From assembly GCA_036745875.1 (NCBI GenBank), contig DAIOFH010000052.1, forward strand, positions 1 through 25,391: 25,391 nucleotides of DNA, given 5' to 3'. The position numbers were made by a program, and so were the translations under genes. The notes under the pieces were generated by a model. It searched no databases and was not told the DNA's origin. It was given only the letters and a program-made list of their open reading frames with translations. How positions within the stretch are numbered: position 1 is the first letter of the stretch; every line of letters begins with the position of its first letter. Shown piece after piece: positions 1 through 8,557 of the stretch. Origin of the DNA: DAIOFH01 sp036745875. GTDB taxonomy: Bacteria > Planctomycetota > SZUA-567.

Positions 1-1467
1 TTCCAGCATTGCCCGGTATTTTTCCACATGGGCCGGAACCGGTTCAAACCTGGCTCCAATCTTCAACTGCGCCGCGGCATCCTCGATGGAACCAAAGACA
101 CCGATTCCCACACCAGCCACCATGGCAGCCCCCACACCGCCGCCTTGCAGATAGTTTTCGGGCCGCACTACTTCAGCGTCAAACACATCGGCCATGATTT
201 GGCACCAAAGCTCGCTGGCCGCACCTCCGGCAATGGTATGGATGCGCTGAACCGGACCATGCATTTTCTCAAAAAGCCTTGAGATGTCACGCATGCCGTA
301 GATTACGCCCTCCATCAAAGCCCGCGCAAGGTGTCGCTTGCCGTGGTGTGGCGTCAGGCCGATATAGGCCCCCTTGGCGAAGGCGTCTTCCACTGGGGAA
401 CGTTGGCCGATAAGCATAGGATAGAAAAGCAGGTTTTCGGAACCTGGCGGTACCTGTCCGGCCTCATTATTGATGAGGTCATACACCGGGCGGCTTACCC
501 GACCGGCAACGTCCGCTTCCCCGGTGAACAGCATATCCCGTAACCAGTCCAACGCGGTGCCCGCACTGAGCATACCGCTGTAGGCAAGATAACGCCCTTT
601 AATGCAGCTGCAGTAAATTTGCAGCGTGTCGTCATTGGGGTAAAATGCGTCCAGGCTTGCGCCGATGACCGAACCTGTGCCTAACCCGATGCCGTATTCG
701 CCAGGCCTGAGCGCGCCCGTGGCAATCGTTTGAATAATGGCGTCCCCGCCTCCGGCCACCACCGGGATACCGGCTTTCAGGCCCATCGCTTCGGCGGCCA
801 GGGGCAGGAGTGTTCCTGCCACATCGGTGGATTCCAGCGGCTGCGCAAACAGGGCGGGGGAGAGTCCGATGAGACGGATGAGTTCCTCGTTCCAGCGCCT
901 CTCCTTCACATCAAAAACGCCGGTGCCGCTGGCATCGGAAACGTCCGTAGCCACTTCTCCCGTGAGGCGCAGGCGAATATAGTCCTTTGGGTTTACGACC
1001 ACCCTCGTGCGTTCGAACCGCGCTGGTTCGTTGTCCAGCATCCACAGCATCTTCGCGGCAGTTGCCGAGGGGATCATACGGTTGTTGGTGTAGCGGTAGA
1101 CTCCTTCATACCCGCCTGCCAATTCGTAGATCCGCCGACATTGAGCCTCATTCCGGGAATCTATGGAAATGATGGCCGGCCGGATCACCTGTCGGTCCTT
1201 ATCCAGCGCCACCAGGCCGTGCATTTGACCCGAAAGTCCGATGCCGCCAATCTCCGCATCAGGCCCCAGCCTTGCGGTGATGGCGGCAACGCATTGTACC
1301 ACCCCGTCCCACCAGAACCCTGCCTCATGCTCGTACCAGCCCGGTTTTTCGGTGAAGGGCGGTTCCTCGTAATGTACCGTCTGGGTATCGTGAATGACCA
1401 GATGCTCATCCAGTACGGCACATTTGCAGCCCGAGGTACCCAGGTCGATCCCCAACATCAATCGCAT
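1..1467 (-). CDS. FGGY-family carbohydrate kinase, xylulokinase-like (3' end cut by window)
   Basis: Predicted to phosphorylate a sugar or polyol, most likely a ketopentose, with ATP in the cytoplasm. The frame is open from ATG at 1467 to the left edge (489 codons). FGGY kinases are usually about 480-510 residues, so only a few C-terminal residues should be missing. Visible motifs are the N-terminal phosphate loop MLGIDLGTSGCK, SGQMHGLV (the GQMHG typical of xylulokinases), a GGGDA motif near residue 240, GTGSVIG, and the C-terminal ADP-binding stretch IAGGAASELWCQIMAD. The start has an AAAGGTGG-like ribosome site upstream; a second ATG three codons in is possible. It is the last visible gene of the RbsABC-type operon, 24 nt after the TIM-barrel gene, so it probably acts on that enzyme's product. 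Substrate within the FGGY family cannot be read from sequence. Confidence 0.9.
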   Translation of the reverse strand, partial: MRLMLGIDLGTSGCKCAVLDEHLVIHDTQTVHYEEPPFTEKPGWYEHEAGFWWDGVVQCVAAITARLGPDAEIGGIGLSGQMHGLVALDKDRQVIRPAIISIDSRNEAQCRRIYELAGGYEGVYRYTNNRMIPSATAAKMLWMLDNEPARFERTRVVVNPKDYIRLRLTGEVATDVSDASGTGVFDVKERRWNEELIRLIGLSPALFAQPLESTDVAGTLLPLAAEAMGLKAGIPVVAGGGDAIIQTIATGALRPGEYGIGLGTGSVIGASLDAFYPNDDTLQIYCSCIKGRYLAYSGMLSAGTALDWLRDMLFTGEADVAGRVSRPVYDLINNEAGQVPPGSENLLFYPMLIGQRSPVEDAFAKGAYIGLTPHHGKRHLARALMEGVIYGMRDISRLFEKMHGPVQRIHTIAGGAASELWCQIMADVFDAEVVRPENYLQGGGVGAAMVAGVGIGVFGSIEDAAAQLKIGARFEPVPAHVEKYRAMLE

Positions 1468-1491
1468 CGCGCACCACCTTTCACGTCCGGC

Positions 1492-2316
1492 TTACATCAG
1501 GCCAAGCTTCTTGGCGTAGTCGATACTCCGCCGCACGCTCTCGTCCTCGTATGCCCGGGTCTCTTCTTCCGTAGCCCGCTGGTCCACGTACAGCTCGAGG
1601 AAGATATTTCCCTGATATCCTGTTTCCTTGAGGATTTCGGTCATTTTCGGAAAATCTACAATACCATCGCCCATGGCCACGCCCTCTATAAGGGTGCCGT
1701 GTTTGGTGATGTTCATGACGAAATCCTTGTAGTGCACCTGCTTGGCATAGGGGGCGAGCAGGCGCAACACCGCTTCCGGCTTCTCCAACATGGAGGCGGA
1801 ATTCAACGTATCCGGCACCGAGCCAATGGTGTCGTCGCCGATACCTTCTATCATCGTCTTTACTTCGTCGATGCTGATAGTGTGCCCGTTTTCGATGCCC
1901 ATGACTACGCCGCGTTTTTTCGCTTCCGGCACCACTTCTTTCAGGCATTTGATGCCGGCTTGCACCTGGGGAGGCACTGTGTCCTCACCGCCGCTGCGGT
2001 CGATATCGTATACCGCGCGCAACACCTTGGCGCCAAGTGTATTGCAAATATCCAGCATCTTCACGAAATATTCCACGGTGGTGCCGCGAGAACCCAGTTC
2101 CACGAACATGCCGTATTGGTCTAGCTTCTCTTTTACCTCCGCCAACTGTGCGTCCGTGTATTCGTGGAGCGGGATGTTGTTGCAAAGCAATACACCTTTT
2201 ACTCCGAGCGCGTCCATATTCGCCAGAAATTCCAGAACCGTTATCGGGTTCTTTGGCTGGTAATAGGGTCTGCCCATGGACCACCGGTAGACAAAACTAC
2301 AGACTCCGAATTTCAT
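1492..2316 (-). CDS. Sugar phosphate isomerase/epimerase-type TIM-barrel protein
   Basis: A 274-residue protein of the AP-endonuclease-2-like TIM-barrel family (xylose-isomerase-like superfamily), probably a cytoplasmic metal-dependent isomerase or 3-epimerase of a ketose. It starts MKFGVCSFVYRW, and has alternating strands and helices, an ELGSRG strand near residue 77, the metal-site-like IENGHT near residue 145, VHYKDF near residue 198 and IFLELYVD near residue 243. An AAAGGAA ribosome site precedes the ATG. It sits 24 nt upstream of the FGGY kinase, the usual isomerase-kinase pairing. The 131-nt gap before it holds a palindromic repeat. Family assignment is firm; substrate and reaction are inferred from context only. 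Confidence 0.85.
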   Translation of the reverse strand: MKFGVCSFVYRWSMGRPYYQPKNPITVLEFLANMDALGVKGVLLCNNIPLHEYTDAQLAEVKEKLDQYGMFVELGSRGTTVEYFVKMLDICNTLGAKVLRAVYDIDRSGGEDTVPPQVQAGIKCLKEVVPEAKKRGVVMGIENGHTISIDEVKTMIEGIGDDTIGSVPDTLNSASMLEKPEAVLRLLAPYAKQVHYKDFVMNITKHGTLIEGVAMGDGIVDFPKMTEILKETGYQGNIFLELYVDQRATEEETRAYEDESVRRSIDYAKKLGLM

Positions 2317-2337
2317 GATGCCATTCCTTTCTCTATT

Positions 2338-2435
2338 GCGTTTTGAATTGTATCAGACCATTCCTTGGCGCTTAACGGCCTATGCCGGTTGCAACGTAAA
2401 CCGCAACAAGGAGCCAGATACAATCTAAAAAGCGT
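2338..2435. repeat. 98-nt palindromic repeat, family 1, copy A
   Basis: A long imperfect inverted repeat fills most of the gap between the permease and TIM-barrel genes. The outer arms begin GCGTTTT and end AAAAAGCGT; ATTGTATC in the left arm pairs perfectly with GATACAAT in the right arm. The centre, from TTGGCGCTTAACGG to CGTAAACCGCAAC, forms a second inner inverted repeat. The same layout and much of the central sequence recur at 12738-12836, and the layout recurs at 23999-24096. In the operon transcript it would fold as a branched hairpin. Confidence 0.8.
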
Positions 2436-2447
2436 TGATTTCAAAAA

Positions 2448-3560
2448 TTACTCCCGCCCCGCGTAGCGAATCCTAGCCATGATCCCGGTACTGATTATAA
2501 GAATAACGCCATAGACCAACTGCTGCTGGGGCAAGTTCAGGTTCAAATAGGTCATGCCGTTCATTAGTGTGATAAACATGAATATGCCCAGCGCCGCATA
2601 AAGCATGTTGCCATAGCCTCCGGTATCGCGAATGCCGCCGATGGTAATCGCGCCCACTATGGGCAGCAGCATGGGTCCGCCCACCTTGGGATCGGCCGCG
2701 CCCAGACACATGGGGACCATCAGGCCTGCCACTCCGGCCAGGATGCCGGAGAGCAGGTATACGGAAAACAGTACCTTCCGGGTTTTGACGCCTACATACC
2801 TTGCCGCGGCGACATTGCTGCCAGTCAGAATTACATGCCGGCCCCAGGTGGTTTTGGCTTGGACAAGGCCGAAAACAACCACCAGTATCCACGGAATGAC
2901 GGCAGCCCATGGAATGGTGACACCTCCTACAGGCAGGCCGATGTTGATGGAAAGTCGGGTCAGAGTTCGTGGTACGCCGCTCACTGAAACGCCCTGGGTC
3001 AACACCAGGGAAAGTCCCCTGGCGGTAAGCTGGGTGGCCAGAGTCGCGATAAAGGGGGCAATGCGGAACACGCCCACGGCCAGGCCGTTGACTGCGCCAA
3101 AAACGGCTCCGACAATAATCGCCACCGCCAATCCCACCAGGATTGTGGGCCAGGCGGTGCTGTCTATCACTTGCCGCACCAGTTCGACATCGATGCCCCG
3201 GGCAGTGGAGAGTTGCCTGAGCCCGATCACCGGACCGTCCGGGTTTGCAATGGCGTTGACCCAAGCTGTTTGGACCCGGACCATGACCATACTGGAGACG
3301 ATGGAACTGACAGCCACTACCTGCCCGATTGACAGGTCGATGCCACCGGTGAGGAATACGAAGAATAGTCCAATCGCCGCAACAACGAAGTATGAATTGG
3401 AAACAAACAAGGATAGCATGTTGTTGATCGACAGGAATTTCGGATTCAGCAGCGCGAACAGCGGCCACTCCAAAAGAATCAGCAGGATAACCGGCATCTC
3501 GCTCAGTCTCCGAAGACCGCTGGCCAATGCAGTGGGCCTGATTTCACCGGCTCTTTCCAT
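2448..3560 (-). CDS. ABC transporter permease, RbsC-like (monosaccharide class)
   Basis: An inner-membrane permease (370 residues) of the branched-chain amino acid/ribose permease family (CUT2 transporters). Hydrophobic segments run throughout. The conserved region FLTGGIDLSIGQVVAVSS lies near residues 68-86, and the cytoplasmic-loop stretch GGIRDTGGYGNML is near residue 307. It is longer than the roughly 320 residues of RbsC because of an extra stretch at about residues 95-135 (from VQTAWVNAIANPDGP to VIDSTAW), probably a periplasmic loop. The ribosome site GGAAGG lies just before the ATG. It is the second permease of this operon, separated from the first by the binding-protein gene, and likely forms a heterodimer with it. 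Confidence 0.92.
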   Translation of the reverse strand: MERAGEIRPTALASGLRRLSEMPVILLILLEWPLFALLNPKFLSINNMLSLFVSNSYFVVAAIGLFFVFLTGGIDLSIGQVVAVSSIVSSMVMVRVQTAWVNAIANPDGPVIGLRQLSTARGIDVELVRQVIDSTAWPTILVGLAVAIIVGAVFGAVNGLAVGVFRIAPFIATLATQLTARGLSLVLTQGVSVSGVPRTLTRLSINIGLPVGGVTIPWAAVIPWILVVVFGLVQAKTTWGRHVILTGSNVAAARYVGVKTRKVLFSVYLLSGILAGVAGLMVPMCLGAADPKVGGPMLLPIVGAITIGGIRDTGGYGNMLYAALGIFMFITLMNGMTYLNLNLPQQQLVYGVILIISTGIMARIRYAGRE

Positions 3561-3601
3561 GTGTGCACCTTCCTCTTCCTTCGAAGGCTTGCGCCCCCGT
3601 A

Positions 3602-3637
3602 TTTCCCGGGGCCGGATGATTCGCCGACCCCGGAAAA
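3602..3637 (-). promoter_or_regulatory. Intercistronic GC-rich hairpin after the binding-protein gene
   Basis: TTTCCCGGGGCCGG and CCGACCCCGGAAAA form a near-perfect stem of about 13 bp around an 8-nt loop, without a clean U tract. It lies in the 209-nt gap between the RbsB-like gene and the downstream permease. Hairpins at this place in sugar ABC operons commonly protect the upstream binding-protein mRNA or reduce read-through. That role is inferred here. Confidence 0.6.
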
Positions 3638-3769
3638 TCCACTTTTACCGTTTCAAATCGAATGTTTCCGTTCCTGCTTACCTATTTCAGTTTGTCGTGA
3701 CTTCAACGTAGCCATGGCGCAATAGGGAGCTACAGCGGCGCCAGCGGACGTCGTCGACTGAAATCGGCG

Positions 3770-4753
3770 TTACTTTAATAAATTGGCGTACTTGATGGTC
3801 CAGATATTGTCCTTGAGCTTGGCGAAGGTCTCCATGGTCACGGGGTAGGTGGGCAGGATGAAGTCCTGCTCCGCCGGCTTTTCGCCGCCAATAAGTTTTA
3901 TGGCTGCGTCATAGACGGCCTGGCCGGTCATATCGGCCGGGATGATGTAGCAGGCGTCGGTATAGCCTGCCTGCAGATAGTCCAGAGACGGCGGATCGCC
4001 GGAGAGGGATGCGAAATTAACATGGCCGTTTTCTCCGACTTTTTTCTTCAGGCCCGCTTCATCCAGGGCGGTCATGATGGAACCGTCCATGTGTGCCGAC
4101 ACGTTGATGATGGTCCAGACGTCGGGATGCAGCTGCAACGCGTTCTGCATGTTGGTAAGGCACATGTCGATATCCCATTCGGTCATCACTTCGATGACTT
4201 GCAGGTTTTTGTGGGAGCCCACCACGTCATAGAAGCCGTCCCTGCGGGCAATGCCGTTGGGGTCTGCGAGAGATCCTACCGTCAGCAGCACCTTATGGGG
4301 TTTTCCGTCGTTCTTGGAAAGGACGAACTCGGCAAGCTGGTTGGCATCCGACCAGGAATTATAGATGACATTGTAGGATACCCAGGGATGATCAATCTTG
4401 CGGTCGTAACAAATCAGAGGGATGCCGGCTTCCTGCACATAATCGAAGGCGGTAAGAATGGCGTCCTGGTCGATGGCGCAAACCACCAGACAATCGACGC
4501 CCTGATCCACCAGCGACTTGATTTGCTGGTATTGGGTGGTGGTGTCGTTGTCGGCGTTCAGCTCCACGATTTGCACATTGCCAGCCGCCTTGGCGGCTTG
4601 GTACAACCCATCCATCTGAATGGTGCGAAACACCGCTGCGCCGGAATCGGTCGAAACACCAATAACAATCTTGTCGGCGGCGGATGAATCACCCGCCACG
4701 GCAACCAGCATGCACACCAAAAGGGCGGCGAATGGTGCGTAAAGTTTCTTCAT
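3770..4753 (-). CDS. Periplasmic sugar-binding protein, RbsB-like
   Basis: Captures the sugar in the periplasm for the RbsAC-type transporter. It has 327 residues: a signal peptide (MKKLY, hydrophobic LLVCMLVAVAG, probable cleavage after SSA near residue 25), then the type I periplasmic-binding fold. The first strand is KIVIGVSTDSGAAVFRTIQMDG. Further features typical of sugar binders are LVDQGVDCLVVCAIDQDA, GIPLICYDRKI near residue 113, and a late GDPPSLDYLQAGYTDACY strand. A strong AGGAGG ribosome site sits about 9 nt before ATG. The gene lies between the two permease genes and is followed by a stable hairpin, both consistent with higher expression than its neighbours. The ligand cannot be read, though the FGGY kinase downstream suggests a pentose, hexulose or polyol. 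Confidence 0.92.
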   Translation of the reverse strand: MKKLYAPFAALLVCMLVAVAGDSSAADKIVIGVSTDSGAAVFRTIQMDGLYQAAKAAGNVQIVELNADNDTTTQYQQIKSLVDQGVDCLVVCAIDQDAILTAFDYVQEAGIPLICYDRKIDHPWVSYNVIYNSWSDANQLAEFVLSKNDGKPHKVLLTVGSLADPNGIARRDGFYDVVGSHKNLQVIEVMTEWDIDMCLTNMQNALQLHPDVWTIINVSAHMDGSIMTALDEAGLKKKVGENGHVNFASLSGDPPSLDYLQAGYTDACYIIPADMTGQAVYDAAIKLIGGEKPAEQDFILPTYPVTMETFAKLKDNIWTIKYANLLK

Positions 4754-5016
4754 CAGTGACTTCCTCCTATGGAATTATTCCAATACATTGCTGCCATCGC
4801 CTCGCGCATATCTATTTCTGCGTGAAGGCTCGTTACTTTTCCCACGGCTTTTTTAGCCCATGGAAGGAAAATCTAAGGGGGTTCCCTTGCACGCCCCGTC
4901 CAGTTCCCAGGGTACACTTTGTCCTTGGATTGCATCGTGAGCCCTCTTGAGTAAAACCCGGTGTGAATAAGTTCTGCCTCCGTGTTTCACATGTACCATA
5001 AAGGCAGATGGCGCTG
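4754..5016 (-). other. 263-nt gap upstream of the RbsB-like gene
   Basis: No convincing gene is present. On the minus strand it holds a small GGCT-AAAAA-AGCC hairpin (about 4845-4858) and a 13-bp near-palindrome TGGAAT-A-ATTCCA (4770-4782) immediately upstream of the AGGAGG ribosome site. The gap is long for the inside of an operon, so an internal promoter or a translational control site is possible, but I see no good -35/-10 pair. Confidence 0.35.
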
Positions 5017-6024
5017 TTACGCGGACATTGTCTCCAGTCTCCGCGCGCGCTCCCGCGCGGCGGCCTTGCGTTGCCGCAGAGTGGTGAAGGTATCGATTGC
5101 GATGGCCACGAACATAATGGCGCCTCGGCAGAAAACCTGGTAGTAACTGGATACCTGGAGCATGGTCAGAGCGTTCTCCCCCAGGTACAGGAAAATAGCC
5201 CCCAGCACCGCGCCGCACACGGAGGAACGGCCGCCGGTCATCCGTGTACCACCCAAAACAACGGCGGTAATCACTGTGAACTCGTAGCCAAGGCAGGAAT
5301 CGGGCTGGATGCTCCCGACACGCCCCGCGTATACGATGGCGGCGACGCCAACGCAGAAGCCGCAGAAAGCGTAGGCTCCCAATCGCACCAGGGAAATCGG
5401 CATTCCTGTATACGCAGCGGAGCCCTCATTGTCGCCGATTGCTATGACGTACCTTCCGAATCGGGTACGGTTCAACAGGAATGCGCCGATGATGGCGATT
5501 GCCAGCATAAGGATGGAGGCAAGGGGGATGATGCCTATCTTGCTGCCGCCGATGATACGCAGCTCGGGGGGAATCATCTTGTTGGTGGAGTTGATAAGGA
5601 TATAGGCAAGGCCACGGGTGACGGACATGGTGGCCAGCGTGGCAATCATGGCCGGTATCCTCAGGTAGGTGACGAGTAGGCCATTTATGAGCCCCACCGA
5701 GGTGCTGGTCAGTATCGCCACCAGGAATACCAGCGGCGCGGGCAGCACCTTGGCCACCTGGTACATAACAGCCATGGTAAAGAATGCGCTCATTCCCACC
5801 GAAATATCGATGCCGCCGGTGGAGATGATAAAGACCATGCCCACCGCCATGATGCCGTACATGCTGCATTGTCCGAGGATGTTGACAAAATTATTGAGGC
5901 GCAAAAAGGCCGGTTGGGAGATAGCCAGGAAGGCGAACATGGCAAGAATGCCGATAAATACCGGCACCCACGGCTTTCTCAGGGCCTTTGAGATGAGGCT
6001 ACCGGTCGTAAGTTTGTCATTCAT
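5017..6024 (-). CDS. ABC transporter permease, RbsC-like
   Basis: An inner-membrane permease of the ribose/xylose (CUT2) class. From the chosen start MNDKLTTGSL it has 335 residues, close to RbsC, with eight or more hydrophobic segments. It shows the family motifs ISTGGIDISVGMSAFF near residue 80 and AVVLGGTRMTGGRSSV near residue 250. The frame is open up to 6111, but those 29 extra codons lie inside the ATPase gene. The ATG at 6024 has an AGAGGG ribosome site and follows the ATPase stop codon by one nucleotide, so the two are translationally coupled. A basic C-terminus (LRQRKAAARERARRLE) follows the last membrane segment. Confidence 0.92.
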   Translation of the reverse strand: MNDKLTTGSLISKALRKPWVPVFIGILAMFAFLAISQPAFLRLNNFVNILGQCSMYGIMAVGMVFIISTGGIDISVGMSAFFTMAVMYQVAKVLPAPLVFLVAILTSTSVGLINGLLVTYLRIPAMIATLATMSVTRGLAYILINSTNKMIPPELRIIGGSKIGIIPLASILMLAIAIIGAFLLNRTRFGRYVIAIGDNEGSAAYTGMPISLVRLGAYAFCGFCVGVAAIVYAGRVGSIQPDSCLGYEFTVITAVVLGGTRMTGGRSSVCGAVLGAIFLYLGENALTMLQVSSYYQVFCRGAIMFVAIAIDTFTTLRQRKAAARERARRLETMSA

Positions 6025-6025
6025 A

Positions 6026-7519
6026 TCAGACCCTCTTTTCCGCAGTTGACGAGGCAATGGAAATGATCTCCCGTGCGTTGAAGGCGTTTCTGTCAGTGAA
6101 TTCCGCCACAAGGCGGCCTCTGCGCATCACCAGTATGCGGTGGGAAAGTTGCAACAATTCGTTGATGTCCGAGGAGACCAGCAGCACTGAAACGCCCTGT
6201 CGTGAAAGCGTCGCGATAAGGCTGCTGATCTCTTCCTTGGCGCCGATATCCACGCCTCTCGTCGGGTCGTCGAAAATACAGAGTTTCGGCCCCGTCGCCA
6301 GCCACCTGCCGACGATTGCCTTTTGTTGGTTGCCGCCACTGAGCGCGGTGATCAGCGCGTCCACGCTGGGGCAGACAATACGCATGTCCCGAACCACCTT
6401 TTGCGTCGCCTGTTTTTCTCCACGGAACCCTATGCCAGGGAGGATGCGCCGAGTGAAAAGTGACATTTTGGCGCAAGAGATGTTCTCATTCACACTGCGG
6501 GTGGGGAATATGCCTGTGGTTTTCCGTTCCTCTGAAACAAGGATGACCCCTTGATCAATCATGCTGGCGGGCGTCCACTTCCTTTTCTTGACGCCGAAGA
6601 GTTCCAACTCTCCTTCAGCCCTGCGCAAGCCGAAGATGGACTCCATCAGCTCGGTACGCCCGGCGCCTATCAGCCCTGCTATCCCCAGGATCTCCCCGCG
6701 GTTTACTGAAAGGTTGATGTGGGTGAAACGGTCGGAATGGAAATCCCGCAGCCGCAGCACGGGTTCGTCCTTTGGCATGCCAATGTCCAGCGCCAGGTCG
6801 CTCATTGCGCGCCCCACCATCTGCTCCTCAATTTTCCGCTTGGTAATATCCCCAATGGCGGAGAACCCGACCTGTGCGCCGTTGCGAAGCACGCACACGT
6901 GGTCACAGACCTCGAACACCTCGTCTATGAAGTGGGTAATAAACACCATGGCGATGCCCCGGCGCTTAAGAGAGCGCATCACCTCGAACAGACGCTCCCG
7001 CTCCGGCGCCGTCAGCGAGGCGGTCGGTTCGTCCAGTATCAATACCCTCGGCTCTTGGCGCAGGGCTTTGGCGATCTCGATAAGCTGCTGCTCGCCCGGG
7101 CCCAGCGTGCCTACCGGTTCGTCCAGATCCAGTAGCGCCGATACCATTTCCAGATAGGTAAGCGCTTCCTGGCGGCATTGTTTCCAGCTCACCGTGCCAT
7201 GCCGACCGGGCAGGGAAGTGCTGCAGACATTTTCCGCCACAGACAGGCTGGGAAACAGGCTCAACTCCTGGTGCACCGCTGCGATTCCCAATTCGCCGAC
7301 CTTCACCTTGGCGTACTCGGTGCCTTCGAAAAAGATGGTCCCTTCCGAAGGCTGCAGAAGTCCTACCAGCATGTTTTTCAATGTGGACTTTCCCGCTCCG
7401 TTTTCCCCAAGCAGGGCAATTATTTCTCCCTCATGGATTGAGAAGTTCACACTGGAAACGACTTCCTTGCCGAAGAAGCTTTTGGATAGGTTCTGGGTTC
7501 TGAGAATCGGCTCCGCCAT
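6026..7519 (-). CDS. ABC transporter ATPase with two nucleotide-binding domains, RbsA-like
   Basis: Energises the RbsC-type permeases. Its 497 residues hold two fused ABC domains. Domain 1 has Walker A GENGAGKST (residues 38-46), a signature LGPGEQQ, and Walker B VLILDEPTASL. Domain 2 has a degenerate Walker A (GLIGAGRTE), as usual in this family, and a good signature LSGGNQQK. Its Walker B reads CIFDDPTRGVDIGAK, with Asp where most family members have Glu (DEPTRG). Domain 1's LGPGEQQ also departs from the usual LS-x-GEQQ form. A strong GGAGGG ribosome site precedes ATG. It is the first transporter gene after the RpiR regulator; the 109-nt gap holds a small hairpin. Confidence 0.95.
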   Translation of the reverse strand: MAEPILRTQNLSKSFFGKEVVSSVNFSIHEGEIIALLGENGAGKSTLKNMLVGLLQPSEGTIFFEGTEYAKVKVGELGIAAVHQELSLFPSLSVAENVCSTSLPGRHGTVSWKQCRQEALTYLEMVSALLDLDEPVGTLGPGEQQLIEIAKALRQEPRVLILDEPTASLTAPERERLFEVMRSLKRRGIAMVFITHFIDEVFEVCDHVCVLRNGAQVGFSAIGDITKRKIEEQMVGRAMSDLALDIGMPKDEPVLRLRDFHSDRFTHINLSVNRGEILGIAGLIGAGRTELMESIFGLRRAEGELELFGVKKRKWTPASMIDQGVILVSEERKTTGIFPTRSVNENISCAKMSLFTRRILPGIGFRGEKQATQKVVRDMRIVCPSVDALITALSGGNQQKAIVGRWLATGPKLCIFDDPTRGVDIGAKEEISSLIATLSRQGVSVLLVSSDINELLQLSHRILVMRRGRLVAEFTDRNAFNAREIISIASSTAEKRV

Positions 7520-7555
7520 TTTTGTCCCTCCTCATGGACGCATGCAGACTCCGGT

Positions 7556-7577
7556 CAGATGCCGGAAGCAGCATCTG
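7556..7577 (-). other. Small hairpin between rpiR-like gene and ATPase gene
   Basis: CAGATGC and GCATCTG form a 7-bp perfect stem with an 8-nt loop in the 109-nt gap. There is no U tract, so it is unlikely to terminate transcription; it may space or protect the message. The rest of the gap holds only the ATPase ribosome site. Confidence 0.35.
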
Positions 7578-7628
7578 AAGGCAAATGGAGGCGATTAACC
7601 GGAAGCGGAAAATCATCAGGAATTGACG

Positions 7629-8483
7629 TTACATTTTATTGTGTTCCACCGCCGCGGCGATTTTACGCAGCCGATCGCGGTAATCGGGATGAACTTTTGT
7701 AATCACGCCCAGATACAGGGCTTCCAAAATCGCCTGCTCAGCGATCCTTCGGGCCACTAGGTCGCGACCGACTGAAAGATCCACTGCTGCGGTAAAAAGT
7801 TTGATGTCACAGTACTTGATGAGAGGCGATTTTTCCATAGCGGTGACGCAAATAGTCGTCGCGCCAGCCTCCTTGGCATAGCGCATTGCCTGTATGATGG
7901 GACGGGTCCGTCCGGTATGTGAGACAGCCACCGCAACTTCACCTTTTTTCATGTGACAGGCAGTGATGACCTGCATATCAGGATCAGACAAAACGGAGCT
8001 CTCCACACCCACGCGACGGAATTTGATGCTGGCCATTTGCCCCGGAACCACCGCGTCTCCCAGACCGAAAAAATGGATCGTGGGGGCGGCAGCCAGTGCT
8101 TGCAGAGCCAGGTCATACTGTTCGGAAACGAGAGCCAGGGTGTCTTTCAGGGATTGAATGTGGTAGGAAAACACTTTTTCAAGTATTTCGGACATGGTAT
8201 CCACGGCGCTGACCTCCGATACCATGTCGCTGCCTCCGTTGTCCTTCGACATGAGGAGCTGCTCACGCAGTTCGGAAAACCCGCCCACTCCCAAGCGGCT
8301 GCAAAACCTCAGTACCGAGGTCTGGCTGGAATCCGCCATTTCCGCATATTCGGCCAGGGTCATGTCTGCGACCTTCGGTCCATTGGCCAGGAGGTATTCC
8401 GCCGCCCTTCTTTCCGATTTAGTCAGCGACGGGAGCAAAAAGCGTGTAATGACATAGATGCTTTTTTGTTCGGTTATGCTCAT
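7629..8483 (-). CDS. MurR/RpiR-family transcriptional regulator (HTH plus SIS domain)
   Basis: A sugar-phosphate-responsive DNA-binding regulator of 284 residues. The N-terminal helix-turn-helix lies at about residues 20-75 (LTKSERRAAEYLLANG, then MADSSQTSVLRFCSRLG with recognition helix TSVLRF). The SIS phosphosugar-binding domain spans about residues 125-260, with IHFFGLGDA, AVAVSHTGRTRPIIQ (the family's sugar-phosphate loop), and ATTICVTAMEKSPL. An AAAGGCGG ribosome site precedes ATG. It is the first gene of the left operon and is transcribed with it, so it most likely senses the phosphorylated sugar made by the FGGY kinase and controls this operon. Activator or repressor status cannot be told from sequence. 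Confidence 0.93.
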   Translation of the reverse strand: MSITEQKSIYVITRFLLPSLTKSERRAAEYLLANGPKVADMTLAEYAEMADSSQTSVLRFCSRLGVGGFSELREQLLMSKDNGGSDMVSEVSAVDTMSEILEKVFSYHIQSLKDTLALVSEQYDLALQALAAAPTIHFFGLGDAVVPGQMASIKFRRVGVESSVLSDPDMQVITACHMKKGEVAVAVSHTGRTRPIIQAMRYAKEAGATTICVTAMEKSPLIKYCDIKLFTAAVDLSVGRDLVARRIAEQAILEALYLGVITKVHPDYRDRLRKIAAAVEHNKM

Positions 8484-8557
8484 TGTTTTGCCGCCTTTAG
8501 CGTGTGGATTATGGTGAGGAGTTATGTCGAATGGCTAGAGCAGAATCGATTGTGTTA

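Noticed and set aside
730..2124. 464-codon open frame on the plus strand
   Set aside because: Antisense to the FGGY kinase and the first TIM-barrel gene; low-complexity H/R/G-rich translation and no ribosome site.
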